This document shows, piece by piece, positions 1-7,988 of a stretch of DNA of 64,000 bases. Made by a program: the position numbers and the translations under genes. Source of the DNA: Solibacillus silvestris_B (GTDB lineage Bacteria > Bacillota > Bacilli > Bacillales_A > Planococcaceae); assembly GCF_051967575.1 (NCBI RefSeq), contig NZ_JBQCJW010000007.1:113593-177592 (forward strand), given 5' to 3'. A model generated the notes under the pieces. The model had not been told where the DNA came from, ran no database searches, and worked only from the letters and a program-made list of their open reading frames with translations. Each line of letters starts with the position of its first letter. Position 1 is the first letter of the stretch.

Positions 1-533
1 AAATCCGCAATGTCATTAAAAAACAGAATAGCCATATTTGTTTTTGAACGTGCTCCGATTGTTAATTTCTCAACACTTAACGAATTCGTAGGCAGGCGTT
101 TCCGGATAAGCGCAATATTGACACCTAAATCTTCAATGAAGTTATCACGCGGACCTTTAATAAGTACTTCCAAGCTTGTCTCTTCAGGGCTTCGATTCGG
201 CTTATTTTCGATATTGCTGCATAATAAAATCTTTAAATTTTCAACATAAATTAGAACAAATCCGCTAAACACATTCGTAACAGCCTCTTGCAGATCGTCA
301 ATTTTCTGTAGCTGGGGAAGATGCAATTTCTGCATTAAAACTTCCTCATCAAATTGTTCTTTTTGATGGCATACCACTTTTAGTCGGGGGACGACTACTT
401 CATTGAATAAATGATTATCTGTCATCGCTTCACAAGTGATGAGCATAACGTCGCTTGCAGGAAAGTCAAATGTTTGAAAGCGAATATCAGCACAATTATC
501 AAATAGCTTTTTTAAGGCAGCATATTCAATCAT
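1..533 (-). CDS. Spore germination receptor subunit A (GerA family), partial
   Basis: Reading the minus strand from an ATG at 533, an open frame runs off the left edge of the window, giving about 177 N-terminal residues. It contains the GerA-family signature VLIKGPRDNFIEDLGVN followed by IALIRKRLPT, typical of the soluble N-terminal domain of GerAA/SpoVAF-type proteins. The family is a membrane subunit of nutrient germinant receptors in the spore inner membrane and is normally near 480-550 residues, so most of it, including all membrane helices, lies outside. The ATG overlaps the stop of the upstream gerB-like gene (526-528), a sign of translational coupling. Family identity is clear; the germinant cannot be inferred. 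Confidence 0.88.
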   Translation of the reverse strand, partial: MIEYAALKKLFDNCADIRFQTFDFPASDVMLITCEAMTDNHLFNEVVVPRLKVVCHQKEQFDEEVLMQKLHLPQLQKIDDLQEAVTNVFSGFVLIYVENLKILLCSNIENKPNRSPEETSLEVLIKGPRDNFIEDLGVNIALIRKRLPTNSLSVEKLTIGARSKTNMAILFFNDIAD

Positions 534-1617
534 TATATTCCAACTTTCGTCTATTTTTTCGATTTACTAATATAAAGAGAATAATTGAAAGTACGAAAAA
601 GAATAATGTAGTACTTATTAAAAAATATTGCCCTTTCCACTTGCTGAATATACTGTCATTGAGTAAAAAAAGAGGCAGCGAGCAAAAAACAAAAATCGGG
701 AAAATATATGCCCAAATTTTCTTCTTTTGGCCAGTGAGTCCTAATAGTTCGATTATTATGAATAGTATAAAACCGATCCGGATAAATGCTCCTGTCAGCC
801 ACTGGTAAATAGAAAAGAAATCGATATGGTTTATAAAGCTCCCGATTGTGGCAATTCGCCATTCTTCATAGGCAGGATACCGCTGTTTAGCAGCTTCAGC
901 TGGTCCGAATTCGGCAATTGCTCCCACTAATGGGCCTAGTGTTAATCCTAGTAGTAAAAAGAGCATGATCAATAAATGCGTTAATTTAAGCTTAGTCTTA
1001 AAATGATGCTGAATAAAAACGAGTAAATAAAGCTCTACAAAGCCGGAAGCGGGGTACAGCATTGATATGAAAACCGGTTTCACGCCATGCTCGAAAAAAG
1101 GCAGCAGTAATGCATAGTCTTTCACCTGTATATTGACAAAGGCGATAAAGAATCCAAGGACCACCACGACAAGCAAGACGACAACATTAACCATTGTGAT
1201 TGTCATTATGGAGGATGCCGCCAGTAAGAAACATACAACTGCAAAGAACGAAAATAAAAGCAAAGGAGGAGTTTGGATTAAAAAAGTTGTTGAAACCCAT
1301 TGCAATGTTTCATGCATTGTAACAACCGCCATGAGTATTAAGTAAAAAGCAATGATATATATGAGTACATTCCCAAGCTTCGGATAATTGTTTTGCAAAT
1401 ACATGCGAAGCGACTCATCTTTAATTTTTTTTACTGTAAGCAAAGGCAGGATCAGCCATGGAATGATAGGCAATACTGAAAAAATGACAGAAAACCAGGC
1501 GTCTCTGCCAGCTCCGTTTAATAAAGAAGGAATAATCGTGACATGATTTTTCAACCCGATGAATGTCATCGTTAAGAAAATAATATGTAAAAGACTAATA
1601 GAGCCAACTGATTTCAT
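526..1617 (-). CDS. Spore germination permease-like subunit B (GerAB family)
   Basis: A 363-residue, very hydrophobic protein with about ten predicted membrane helices, beginning MKSVGSISLLHIIFLTMTFI. Length and pattern fit the GerAB/GerBB/GerKB family of amino-acid permease-like germinant-receptor subunits, which bind the germinant in the spore inner membrane. It ends in LEYND and its stop overlaps the start of a gerA-like gene, so the transcription order is B then A; many receptors are ordered A-B-C or A-C-B. No C subunit is visible within the window. Such operons are read in the forespore by sigma-G, and a weak candidate promoter lies upstream. Confidence 0.88.
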   Translation of the reverse strand: MKSVGSISLLHIIFLTMTFIGLKNHVTIIPSLLNGAGRDAWFSVIFSVLPIIPWLILPLLTVKKIKDESLRMYLQNNYPKLGNVLIYIIAFYLILMAVVTMHETLQWVSTTFLIQTPPLLLFSFFAVVCFLLAASSIMTITMVNVVVLLVVVVLGFFIAFVNIQVKDYALLLPFFEHGVKPVFISMLYPASGFVELYLLVFIQHHFKTKLKLTHLLIMLFLLLGLTLGPLVGAIAEFGPAEAAKQRYPAYEEWRIATIGSFINHIDFFSIYQWLTGAFIRIGFILFIIIELLGLTGQKKKIWAYIFPIFVFCSLPLFLLNDSIFSKWKGQYFLISTTLFFFVLSIILFILVNRKNRRKLEYND

Positions 1618-1643
1618 AATATATCCTCACAGTTTTTTTACAG

Positions 1644-1672
1644 TAATAGTCAATTAACTTATCATTTATTCA
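1644..1672 (-). promoter_or_regulatory. Candidate forespore (sigma-F/G-like) promoter of the ger pair
   Basis: On the minus strand TGAATA (1672-1667) and CTATTA (1649-1644) are separated by 17 bases, about 27 bases upstream of the gerB-like ATG. This resembles the GNATR / CATnnTA pattern of forespore sigma factors, but the -10 is a poor match. Expected from the gene's role, weak from the sequence alone. Confidence 0.3.
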
Positions 1673-1681
1673 GAAAAAGAA

Positions 1682-1709
1682 AACAGCACTAGCATAAATG
1701 CTAATGCTG
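1682..1709 (-). terminator. Intrinsic terminator of the C39-peptidase gene
   Basis: An inverted repeat (CAGCATTAGCA ... TGCTAGTGCTG with a TTTA loop, one mismatch per arm) is followed by TTTTCTTTTT on the minus strand. It overlaps the last codons and stop of the peptidase gene at 1701-1703. Confidence 0.7.
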
Positions 1710-2228
1710 CTCCTTCTCGATTTTCACAAAGCTCAAAATTTTGCGGTTGTCATCGTATTTAAATGTTCGTACTTGACTGTCACGGTTACGGCCGCCATTA
1801 TCATGTATAGTTAAATAAAGTTCATTGTTTTTAATCTCGTACCCGATCAACGGTACCCAATGATACTTATAAAGAGGTGTATAATTTTTTAGGAACTGCC
1901 CGGTGAAATACACATCAAACTTCATCGCAACCGGATTTCCCGCCCGCAGTTGCTCGATTGCCTGTGTTAGTGTGCATTCCTCGATACACCAGTTTTCCCC
2001 AAGCAATCGGCGCAAGTTTTTTATCATTCTCCATTTGAACAGCCCGATTTTCGTGCCGCCCAAAAATTTATACAGATCATTTACATCCTTTGTGCGTATC
2101 GTTTCATCCTCGCATAAATAATTCAAAATTACATGTGCAGTCGTCGGGCCGCATGCTGAGTTTTGATATTCAGGCCGGATGTCCGAACCATACTGTGACC
2201 TGCCATTTACATTTAATAATACTCGCAT
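1701..2228 (-). CDS. C39-like papain-fold cysteine peptidase
   Basis: A 175-residue protein resembling the peptidase C39-like group. The catalytic triad can be placed: Cys26 in SACGPTT, His in YHWVPLIGYE near residue 122, and Asp in IHDNGG near residue 141. There is no clear signal peptide and no ABC-transporter fusion, unlike bacteriocin-processing C39 peptidases, so the substrate is unknown. ATG 2228 is preferred over ATG 2234 because GGAGG (2241-2237) lies 8 bases before 2228 but only 2 before 2234. The gene is divergent from the ECF sigma operon and separated from the ger genes by its own terminator. Confidence 0.75.
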   Translation of the reverse strand: MRVLLNVNGRSQYGSDIRPEYQNSACGPTTAHVILNYLCEDETIRTKDVNDLYKFLGGTKIGLFKWRMIKNLRRLLGENWCIEECTLTQAIEQLRAGNPVAMKFDVYFTGQFLKNYTPLYKYHWVPLIGYEIKNNELYLTIHDNGGRNRDSQVRTFKYDDNRKILSFVKIEKEQH

Positions 2229-2297
2229 ACTCATTACCTCCAGTGTGTTATAAAGTTATCATATACCCAATTGAAGCAAAAATAATCCTTTCCTGTT

Positions 2298-2326
2298 TGA
2301 AACTAAAATTAAAACAGCTCCGTCTA
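2298..2326 (+). promoter_or_regulatory. ECF-type autoregulatory promoter
   Basis: TGAAAC at 2298-2303, a 17-base spacer containing an A-run, then CGTCTA at 2321-2326. This is the -35/-10 pattern recognised by Bacillus ECF sigma factors of the SigX/SigV/SigW kind (TGAAAC ... CGTC or CGTA). It lies 32 bases upstream of the ECF sigma gene, so autoregulation is the natural inference. Confidence 0.75.
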
Positions 2327-2357
2327 ACGGTTAACGAATTGAAAAGGAGGTTCGAAA

Positions 2358-2882
2358 ATGCAGCTTGAGCAATTTATTCGGACACATGGTGAAGAATTGC
2401 TGCGGCTTTCCTATACATATGTGAAAAATAAAGAAGCGGCAGAGGATGTCGTGCAGGACGTGCTGTTGAAGGCGTTTGAACAGCGTGGGCAATATCGCGG
2501 CGAAGCGAGTTACCGCACGTATTTATATCGTATGACAATCAACCGCAGCTATGATTATTTACGCAGCTGGAGCTATAAAAATACGGTATTAACGAATAAA
2601 ATACAGCAAATTTTCCAAGGCGGCAAGTCAACGGAGCAGCAAGTACTTACTATATCGGAAAATCGTGCTCTAGGAAAAGCTGTTCTCGATTTACCTGTGA
2701 AATACCGGGAAGCCATCATTTTATATTATTACAAAGAGCTGAAAATTGCTGAAATTGCCGAACTGCTGTCTTGCTCGGACAATACGGTGAAAACGAGGCT
2801 AAGACGGGGTCGTGAAAAGCTGAAATCGACGTTAGAGGGAGGTGCGTGGGATGACGAATTCTCAAGTAAAGAAAGCTATTGA
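2358..2882 (+). CDS. ECF RNA polymerase sigma factor
   Basis: A 174-residue group 4 sigma factor. The sigma-2 domain spans about residues 8-75 (SYTYVKNKEAAEDVVQDVLL, then the RTYLYRMTINRSYDYLR segment). The sigma-4 helix-turn-helix spans about 112-163 (REAIILYYYKELKIAEIAEL, then NTVKTRLRRGREKL). It redirects RNA polymerase to a small regulon, usually for envelope stress in Bacillus relatives. AAAAGGAGG sits just upstream of ATG 2358. The next gene starts inside this one (2851 against a stop at 2882), as is common for a sigma/anti-sigma pair, and an ECF-type promoter precedes it. The signal sensed is unknown. Confidence 0.93.
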   Translation: MQLEQFIRTHGEELLRLSYTYVKNKEAAEDVVQDVLLKAFEQRGQYRGEASYRTYLYRMTINRSYDYLRSWSYKNTVLTNKIQQIFQGGKSTEQQVLTISENRALGKAVLDLPVKYREAIILYYYKELKIAEIAELLSCSDNTVKTRLRRGREKLKSTLEGGAWDDEFSSKESY

Positions 2883-4635
2883 TGAAACGATAGGGGAAGA
2901 TGCGATGATGAATGAGGCTTATGTGCAAAAAATTTTACACGGAAAAAAACGCAGGAAAAAGCCGATTCCTTTTTTGCAGCCGGTCATTGTCGTGCTGCTA
3001 ATGTTTACGATTGGTGGAATACTGTATTTCATACCGGAGCAAAGTGAACAAGCTGTTGAAATCGAATCGGAGTATTTAGCCGCGAATCATGAACAGCTAA
3101 TTGCTGATTTTTATGGTGCAATCAACCAGCATGACAAAAAAGCTTTAGCGAAAGTATCTTTAGTCAATAGTGAGCAGGCATTCATACGCTATTCCATATT
3201 TGATTTCAAAAAGCCAATCGAAGTGATAAAAACAATAGAGACAGAAGAAGCAATCACATTATTTATAAGGTTGCAGACAAATGACTCCAACTTCTTAGAG
3301 GAGCTCATCATTAACAAAGAGACTGTAAAAATTGAGCTCGATATGACACAACCTATGGGATTCTATGAGGTAGAGGCTGAGCTGCCAAAGGAATTTACAT
3401 TAGAATATAAAGTAGCACCATACGCTCCAGTATTGGAAAACATAGAGCTAGATCTAGAGGAAGCAACCGTTCAAACAGTAAATGGCCATACACTGTATCA
3501 AATCCCAACGGATGAGGGAATTTGGCGAGTGTTTGAAACGCCCGGCGGGGAACGTTTTGACTTGAATATTGCAAGTGATGGACCGACACAATTTATTACC
3601 GGCAATAATCAGCAATTTTTCTTTGTCGATAGTGAAACGATTGAAACGACATATATTTACCGGAATGATAAAAGGAACTATCAAATCGTGACAGGGGAAC
3701 TTGAAAGCCCGCATGTAATGACGTTTGCTTCTGATTTTCATGACGAACCTGTATTATTTTCAAGTGGCAGTGAGCCGAAAGTGATTACAACTAAGCAAGG
3801 TCAGCTTATATATGCAAATATTTTTGAACATGCAAACCTGATAAATCCATCTGATTTTTATCATGCAGAAAGTATAGGTAAACACCTGCTTGTAGAGTAT
3901 ACGGAAGATTTGAAACAAATTTCGACTTATTATCAATTTACGGCACATGGTGTGTTAATGGATTATAGTAAAATCGGTATGCTTGAGGCAAAACCAGAGC
4001 ATTTCACCGACATGTCATTAGCGCATCGATATAATGATCAACTGATTTATACTTTTAATAAAGATAAAATTTATTACGGAGGCAGATCGCTCGCAGGTGA
4101 GTTAGTTGAAGAGCAATATACGAATATTCAAATCAAAACAAAGGATAATCAATATTTCATAACAGGAGATGACGGCTTTAGCTGGACATTAACCCGAATC
4201 GCCCCGCGTATCCTTGTAGATGAAAAAGGTATTGAATACATAATACCGTTCGCTTTTGAAGATATGCCTCAAATCAGTGATGTTTTACTGGACGATGAGA
4301 TCCAATCAATGGGAATTTATAAAATTGGCGGTATTGGGACATATGCATATATATTAGAGGAAGATTTAGACAAGATAAATGAATTATTCAGCCAAGCAAC
4401 AGTGAATGATGAGTACATTAGTTTAGGGACATCGGATTTTATGATCGATATCGAATATAAAAATGGAAAGAGGGAAAGGCTGGAGCTATGGTTAAAAGAA
4501 AGAGACCAAGAAAGCTTCGTGATGAAAAATGATGTGGTCAGTAATACAATTACACTATTCAAAATCCCCGCAGCATTGGCGGACCGTTTGCGGAAATTAG
4601 CCGATAAAATTGAGGAAATAGACAATTCCAAATAA
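2851..4635 (+). CDS. Large membrane anti-sigma factor candidate
   Basis: A 594-residue protein with a short N-terminal cytoplasmic part (about 38 residues, basic KKRRKK just before the membrane), one membrane helix (about residues 43-63, IVVLLMFTIGGILYF) and a roughly 530-residue extracytoplasmic region rich in beta-like repeats. By position and topology it is probably the anti-sigma factor of the preceding ECF sigma, sequestering it at the membrane, but no zinc-binding ZAS motif (HxxxCxxC) is visible. GAGGGAGG ends 8 bases before ATG 2851; an upstream in-frame GTG (2842) overlaps that ribosome site and is less likely. The outer domain is unusually large, and I do not recognise its fold. Confidence 0.7.
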   Translation: MTNSQVKKAIDETIGEDAMMNEAYVQKILHGKKRRKKPIPFLQPVIVVLLMFTIGGILYFIPEQSEQAVEIESEYLAANHEQLIADFYGAINQHDKKALAKVSLVNSEQAFIRYSIFDFKKPIEVIKTIETEEAITLFIRLQTNDSNFLEELIINKETVKIELDMTQPMGFYEVEAELPKEFTLEYKVAPYAPVLENIELDLEEATVQTVNGHTLYQIPTDEGIWRVFETPGGERFDLNIASDGPTQFITGNNQQFFFVDSETIETTYIYRNDKRNYQIVTGELESPHVMTFASDFHDEPVLFSSGSEPKVITTKQGQLIYANIFEHANLINPSDFYHAESIGKHLLVEYTEDLKQISTYYQFTAHGVLMDYSKIGMLEAKPEHFTDMSLAHRYNDQLIYTFNKDKIYYGGRSLAGELVEEQYTNIQIKTKDNQYFITGDDGFSWTLTRIAPRILVDEKGIEYIIPFAFEDMPQISDVLLDDEIQSMGIYKIGGIGTYAYILEEDLDKINELFSQATVNDEYISLGTSDFMIDIEYKNGKRERLELWLKERDQESFVMKNDVVSNTITLFKIPAALADRLRKLADKIEEIDNSK

Positions 4636-4641
4636 AAAAAG

Positions 4642-4674
4642 AAAACTGCCTCAAACATTTGGGGCAGTTTTCGT
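4642..4674 (+). terminator. Intrinsic terminator after the sigma/anti-sigma operon
   Basis: AAAACTGCC ... GGCAGTTTT stem, extended by CAAA/TTTG pairs around a small loop, directly after the anti-sigma stop codon. It ends in TTTTCG, so the U-tract is short. Confidence 0.7.
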
Positions 4675-4680
4675 CTGTGA

Positions 4681-4884
4681 AAAATTAGCTGCTTAAACGA
4701 ATAAAAGCAATTACATATTTTGCATCACTAAAGCTTTCCGCCTGAATACACAGCACTCGCACATGGAATCCAGCTAGAATCCTTTGGAGCGGTGTTGATC
4801 GCTTCGTGACCGGGGCGGCGTATCCCATTCGCCAGCTGGCAGCCATTAAGGAACACCAAGCACCATATCCGATAAGGGTTACAG
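4681..4884. other. GC-rich unassigned block between convergent genes
   Basis: Between the anti-sigma gene and the MFS gene, which converge here, 4735-4870 is clearly more GC-rich than its surroundings and carries short palindromes (GCCAGCTGGC; GGAATCC/GGATTCT). An open frame on each strand (about 54-58 codons) crosses it, neither with a convincing ribosome site, and I recognise neither product. A decayed gene or a dispersed intergenic repeat are both possible. Confidence 0.4.
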
Positions 4885-6078
4885 TTAGTTACCTTCCTGT
4901 AATGCGGTCTTTTGATGCTTAGCGCCTTTCCACATAAATGTAAAAATAATCGTCAACAATAAAATAATAAGACCTGCGATAAATGGATACAAAATATCTA
5001 TATCATAAAGCGCGCCTGCCAGAAGAGGCCCTAAAATATTGCCGATGCTCATATACGCATTGTTCATGCCCATTGCAAAGCCTTGTTCATTGCCTGCCAT
5101 TTTAGAAATCAATGTCGTTAATACCGGACGTAAAATTGAAGTTGCAAGGAAAATCAATAAGGAAATCGCAAAGAACATCGCATAGCTCCCCGCGATGATC
5201 GAGAGCAGGAAACCTGAAGCTGTAACGATTAAAAATAATTTTAAAACATTCAATTCCCCAATTGTTTTTACGATCCAATCGACAACAAATAATTGCATAA
5301 TGACACCGACTAAACCAGTTGCCGTCACCATAAAGGCGATTTCCTGCGGTGTTGCGCCAAATTTATCGTCGACATAAAGCCCAAGAACGGTCTCGTATGC
5401 CATTAAACCGAAGCTCATAATAAGCGTAATAATCAACGGGATGAAAAATGGTTTTTTCACGGATAAAACAATATCTTTTATCATAGACTGATTTTCACTT
5501 TGCGGTATTTCAATTTTCTCTGTAAGGCTTTCTTTTAGTGTGAAATACGAAACGATAAATGCAAGTAAACCGACAATCGCCGAGACAAGAAGCGGTGTTT
5601 TCAATCCGTAATCTGCCAAAAAGCCGCCGATGCCAGGTCCGATAACAATACCTAACGACATAGCGGCAGAAATGAAGCTATTTCCTTTTGCCCGTTGATC
5701 CATTGTCGTAATATCCGCAACATATGCATAAATGGCCGGAATTAAAAATGCACAGCCTATCCCGCCGATTGCACGCGATAAATAAAGCAGCCAAATCGAA
5801 TTAGCGAAGTAAAAAATAAACATCGAAATCGCCAATGTAAGCAGCCCAATATTAATAAGCGGACGGCGACCATATTTATCCGTCCATTTCCCTCCGATTG
5901 GAGAGACTAAAAATTGTGCGAATGCAAAAATCGCAATAATTAAACCTGCTGCCGTCCCGCCTTGCCCGAGCTCTTTTAAATAGGCGGGTATAATCGGAAT
6001 AATAATCCCGAAGCTCCCTACAGCAATAAACATATTGAGCATTAGTAATGCCAATTTTTTTCGTTGATCTGAAGTCAT
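4885..6078 (-). CDS. MFS drug/metabolite exporter, NorA/Bmr-like (DHA1)
   Basis: A 397-residue major facilitator with about 12 membrane helices. The loop 2-3 motif A is clear (GGKWTDKYGRRP), and the antiporter motif C region (GIVIGPGIGGFLAD) marks it as a proton-coupled drug:H+ antiporter of the NorA/Bmr type. ATG 6078 is chosen because GGAAGGA lies 7 bases upstream; the open frame extends 40 codons further with no ribosome site. It is divergent from an AztD-like zinc lipoprotein gene, and the shared intergenic region holds two Zur-like boxes. That suggests zinc-controlled expression and perhaps export of a metal-related compound, which is inference. Confidence 0.85.
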   Translation of the reverse strand: MTSDQRKKLALLMLNMFIAVGSFGIIIPIIPAYLKELGQGGTAAGLIIAIFAFAQFLVSPIGGKWTDKYGRRPLINIGLLTLAISMFIFYFANSIWLLYLSRAIGGIGCAFLIPAIYAYVADITTMDQRAKGNSFISAAMSLGIVIGPGIGGFLADYGLKTPLLVSAIVGLLAFIVSYFTLKESLTEKIEIPQSENQSMIKDIVLSVKKPFFIPLIITLIMSFGLMAYETVLGLYVDDKFGATPQEIAFMVTATGLVGVIMQLFVVDWIVKTIGELNVLKLFLIVTASGFLLSIIAGSYAMFFAISLLIFLATSILRPVLTTLISKMAGNEQGFAMGMNNAYMSIGNILGPLLAGALYDIDILYPFIAGLIILLLTIIFTFMWKGAKHQKTALQEGN

Positions 6079-6169
6079 ATCCGTTTCCTTCCTGCTGAAA
6101 AATTTACATGTAATCCATTGTAATATGTATTGTTTATTTATACAAACTAGAGTAATAGGAAAAAAATAA

Positions 6170-6198
6170 ATCGTAATAATTACTATTTGTATTGACAA
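6170..6198 (-). promoter_or_regulatory. Candidate promoter of the MFS gene, overlapped by a Zur-like box
   Basis: On the minus strand TTGTCA (6198-6193) and TACGAT (6175-6170) are 17 bases apart. The -10 sits within the first Zur-like box, so a bound repressor would block it. Confidence 0.45.
6171..6185. promoter_or_regulatory. Zur box 1
   Basis: TCGTAATAATTACTA matches the Bacillus Zur operator TCGTAATnATTACGA at every specified position except the last-but-one (T for G). The core CGTAAT-A-ATTAC is exactly symmetrical. It lies between two divergent genes whose products fit zinc homeostasis. Confidence 0.75.
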
Positions 6199-6221
6199 AA
6201 TGTTTTTGTGTAAGTTACATT
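6192..6221 (+). promoter_or_regulatory. Promoter of the AztD-like gene
   Basis: TTGACA (6192-6197) and TACATT (6216-6221) are 18 bases apart; a 17-base alternative uses TTACAT. The second Zur-like box begins 6 bases after the -10, across the expected transcription start. Confidence 0.6.
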
Positions 6222-6226
6222 ATAAA

Positions 6227-6241
6227 ACGTAATAATTACTA
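6227..6241. promoter_or_regulatory. Zur box 2
   Basis: ACGTAATAATTACTA, a near copy of box 1, starting 56 bp from it (about five helical turns). It lies just upstream of the AztD-like gene's TTAGGAG ribosome site. Position over the transcription start is typical of Zur repression. Confidence 0.75.
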
Positions 6242-6256
6242 TTTAGGAGTGAGCAT

Positions 6257-7537
6257 ATGAAAATATCAAATTTGAAAGTACTTTCAATTTCGGCAGCAAT
6301 AATTTTAAGTTTAGCAGCATGTAATACGGAAGAAGTGAAGCAAGTCGAGCAAAAGGAGAAGTCAGTACAGGCGCATGGAGAACTTCATGAGCAAGAGCAA
6401 CAGCAAGAGCAACAGCATACAGATGAACCAAGTCATCATGAGGAAAGTGAAACGAGATATTTAGTCAGCTCAACGGATAAAGTGTTCATATTAGATGGGA
6501 ATTTTGAGCAACTAAAGCAATTTAATATTGGACAAAGCGCTTTTACTATGGCAAGTGAAGGGCGATATGTATTTGCGCGAGATGCAGTAAATAATGATTC
6601 CTATACATTAATTGATTCCGGAATTTACGCAGAGGATCATGGTGACCATTTACATACGTACTCAAAAGATCCAGTTATAGCCAACACAGAAATTGAGGCA
6701 AATAAGCCGGCACATATGATTAGCCATGCAGGGCGTACTGCAATATTCAATGATGGCAGTGGAAAAGTCGATGTGTTTTTAAATGAGGACCTTTCAGTGG
6801 ATCAACTCGAATTGGATTTTTATTATGAAGGACTGCCTCATCATGGAGCAGCAGTACCTTTATCAACAGGGGAACTAGCCGTAACGTTTATCGAAAAAGC
6901 AGGGAACGCATTACCAAATGGCGTAAAAGTAGTCGATCAGGCAGGACAAGATAAAAGAATCATTACAAATAGCTGCGAAGGATTACATGGAACGGCATAT
7001 AGCGGAAAGGGCGCAAATGAAAAATTGGCATTTGGTTGTGTCGGAAAAGTAGTATTATATAATGTTGCGAATAATGAATCGACTGATATCATAATGCCAA
7101 ATTCAAAAGCCCGTGTTTCAACGGTAAAGCATGCTAATGGCAGCGATTATTTCTTTACAAATTATTCAGTTGAAAACGAAGCGCAAAATCAAGTAGGCAT
7201 TATTAACGGTAAAACTGCCGAACTAAAACTAGTTCAATTACCGAGCGCATATAAATCTGCAACACTCGTAACGCATGATGATATAGCGTATATATTAGCG
7301 GAAGATGGCAATATTTATGCGGTTGATATGACAACTGCTTCAATTAGGCTGACAATTTCCGCATTTAATCCATTCAATCTTGATGAAGAAGCGCCAATAT
7401 TATTCAAAGCGAATAATAGTCTTTTTGTTTCAATGCCGAGTTTCCAAAAAATATACGAAGTGCATGGCAATCACACACATGAAGTTATAAAACTTGATTT
7501 TGAACCGACAGCTATTTTAACGATTGAGACGAACTAA
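6257..7537 (+). CDS. AztD-like zinc metallochaperone lipoprotein
   Basis: A 426-residue lipoprotein: signal peptide with lipobox LAAC (Cys22), then a His/Gln/Glu-rich linker (residues 40-61), then a beta-propeller-like body. It carries the hallmarks of zinc chaperone AztD: DHGDHLH (127-133), KPAHMISHAG (His153, His157), LPHHGAAVP (His195, His196) and a likely disulfide between Cys240 and Cys261 around His244. AztD delivers zinc to an ABC importer's binding protein outside the membrane in the Paracoccus AztABCD system. No aztABC/znuABC genes are visible here, so the partner must be elsewhere. Two Zur-like boxes and a divergent MFS gene lie upstream. Confidence 0.85.
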   Translation: MKISNLKVLSISAAIILSLAACNTEEVKQVEQKEKSVQAHGELHEQEQQQEQQHTDEPSHHEESETRYLVSSTDKVFILDGNFEQLKQFNIGQSAFTMASEGRYVFARDAVNNDSYTLIDSGIYAEDHGDHLHTYSKDPVIANTEIEANKPAHMISHAGRTAIFNDGSGKVDVFLNEDLSVDQLELDFYYEGLPHHGAAVPLSTGELAVTFIEKAGNALPNGVKVVDQAGQDKRIITNSCEGLHGTAYSGKGANEKLAFGCVGKVVLYNVANNESTDIIMPNSKARVSTVKHANGSDYFFTNYSVENEAQNQVGIINGKTAELKLVQLPSAYKSATLVTHDDIAYILAEDGNIYAVDMTTASIRLTISAFNPFNLDEEAPILFKANNSLFVSMPSFQKIYEVHGNHTHEVIKLDFEPTAILTIETN

Positions 7538-7544
7538 TTGAAAA

Positions 7545-7589
7545 GGGGGCTTGTATTAACTGTCTTTTTAACTTTTAATACAAGCCCCC
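7545..7589 (+). terminator. Terminator hairpin after the AztD-like gene
   Basis: A 15-bp perfect inverted repeat (GGGGGCTTGTATTAA and its complement) around a 15-base loop, followed by TATATTT. The U-run is weak but the stem is very strong. Confidence 0.7.
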
Positions 7590-7670
7590 TATATTTGATA
7601 TTTGCTGAAAAGCCTCGCCTCTGTGTTAAGAGGGAAATCCAAAAATCAATTTCCAGATATACTTTCCATA

Positions 7671-7988
7671 TTAGGCTTGCGCGTTTAAAAATTCTTCAAC
7701 TTGTGCAGGCGATTTAGCATTGGCACTATGCAAGTGTGCTAATTTCTCTCCATTTTTAAAGATTAATAATGAGGGGATACCCATCACTTGATATTTCTCG
7801 GCTAAATCCGGGAAGTTATCGCGGTTAATAGAATACCAGTCATATTGGTTGTACGCCTCGATGATCGGATCGATAAACATATCCATACGTGTGCAGTCAG
7901 GACACCAGCCAGCAAAGAATTTAATGATTACCGGCTTATTCGTAGTTGTCAGTTCTGTAAATTGTTCAATTGTTGTAATTTCTTGCAT
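7671..7988 (-). CDS. Thioredoxin-like protein (WCPDC)
   Basis: A 105-residue single-domain thioredoxin fold with active site WCPDC (Cys29, Cys32) and the cis-proline loop MGIPSLLIF. It has no signal peptide, so it acts in the cytosol as a disulfide reductase or redox-relay protein. ATG 7988 is preferred: AAGGAG sits 10 bases upstream of it, whereas the upstream in-frame GTG (7997) starts almost on the ribosome site. A second, similar protein (WCGDC) lies at 30589-30903. The partner reductase and substrates are unknown. Confidence 0.88.
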   Translation of the reverse strand: MQEITTIEQFTELTTTNKPVIIKFFAGWCPDCTRMDMFIDPIIEAYNQYDWYSINRDNFPDLAEKYQVMGIPSLLIFKNGEKLAHLHSANAKSPAQVEEFLNAQA

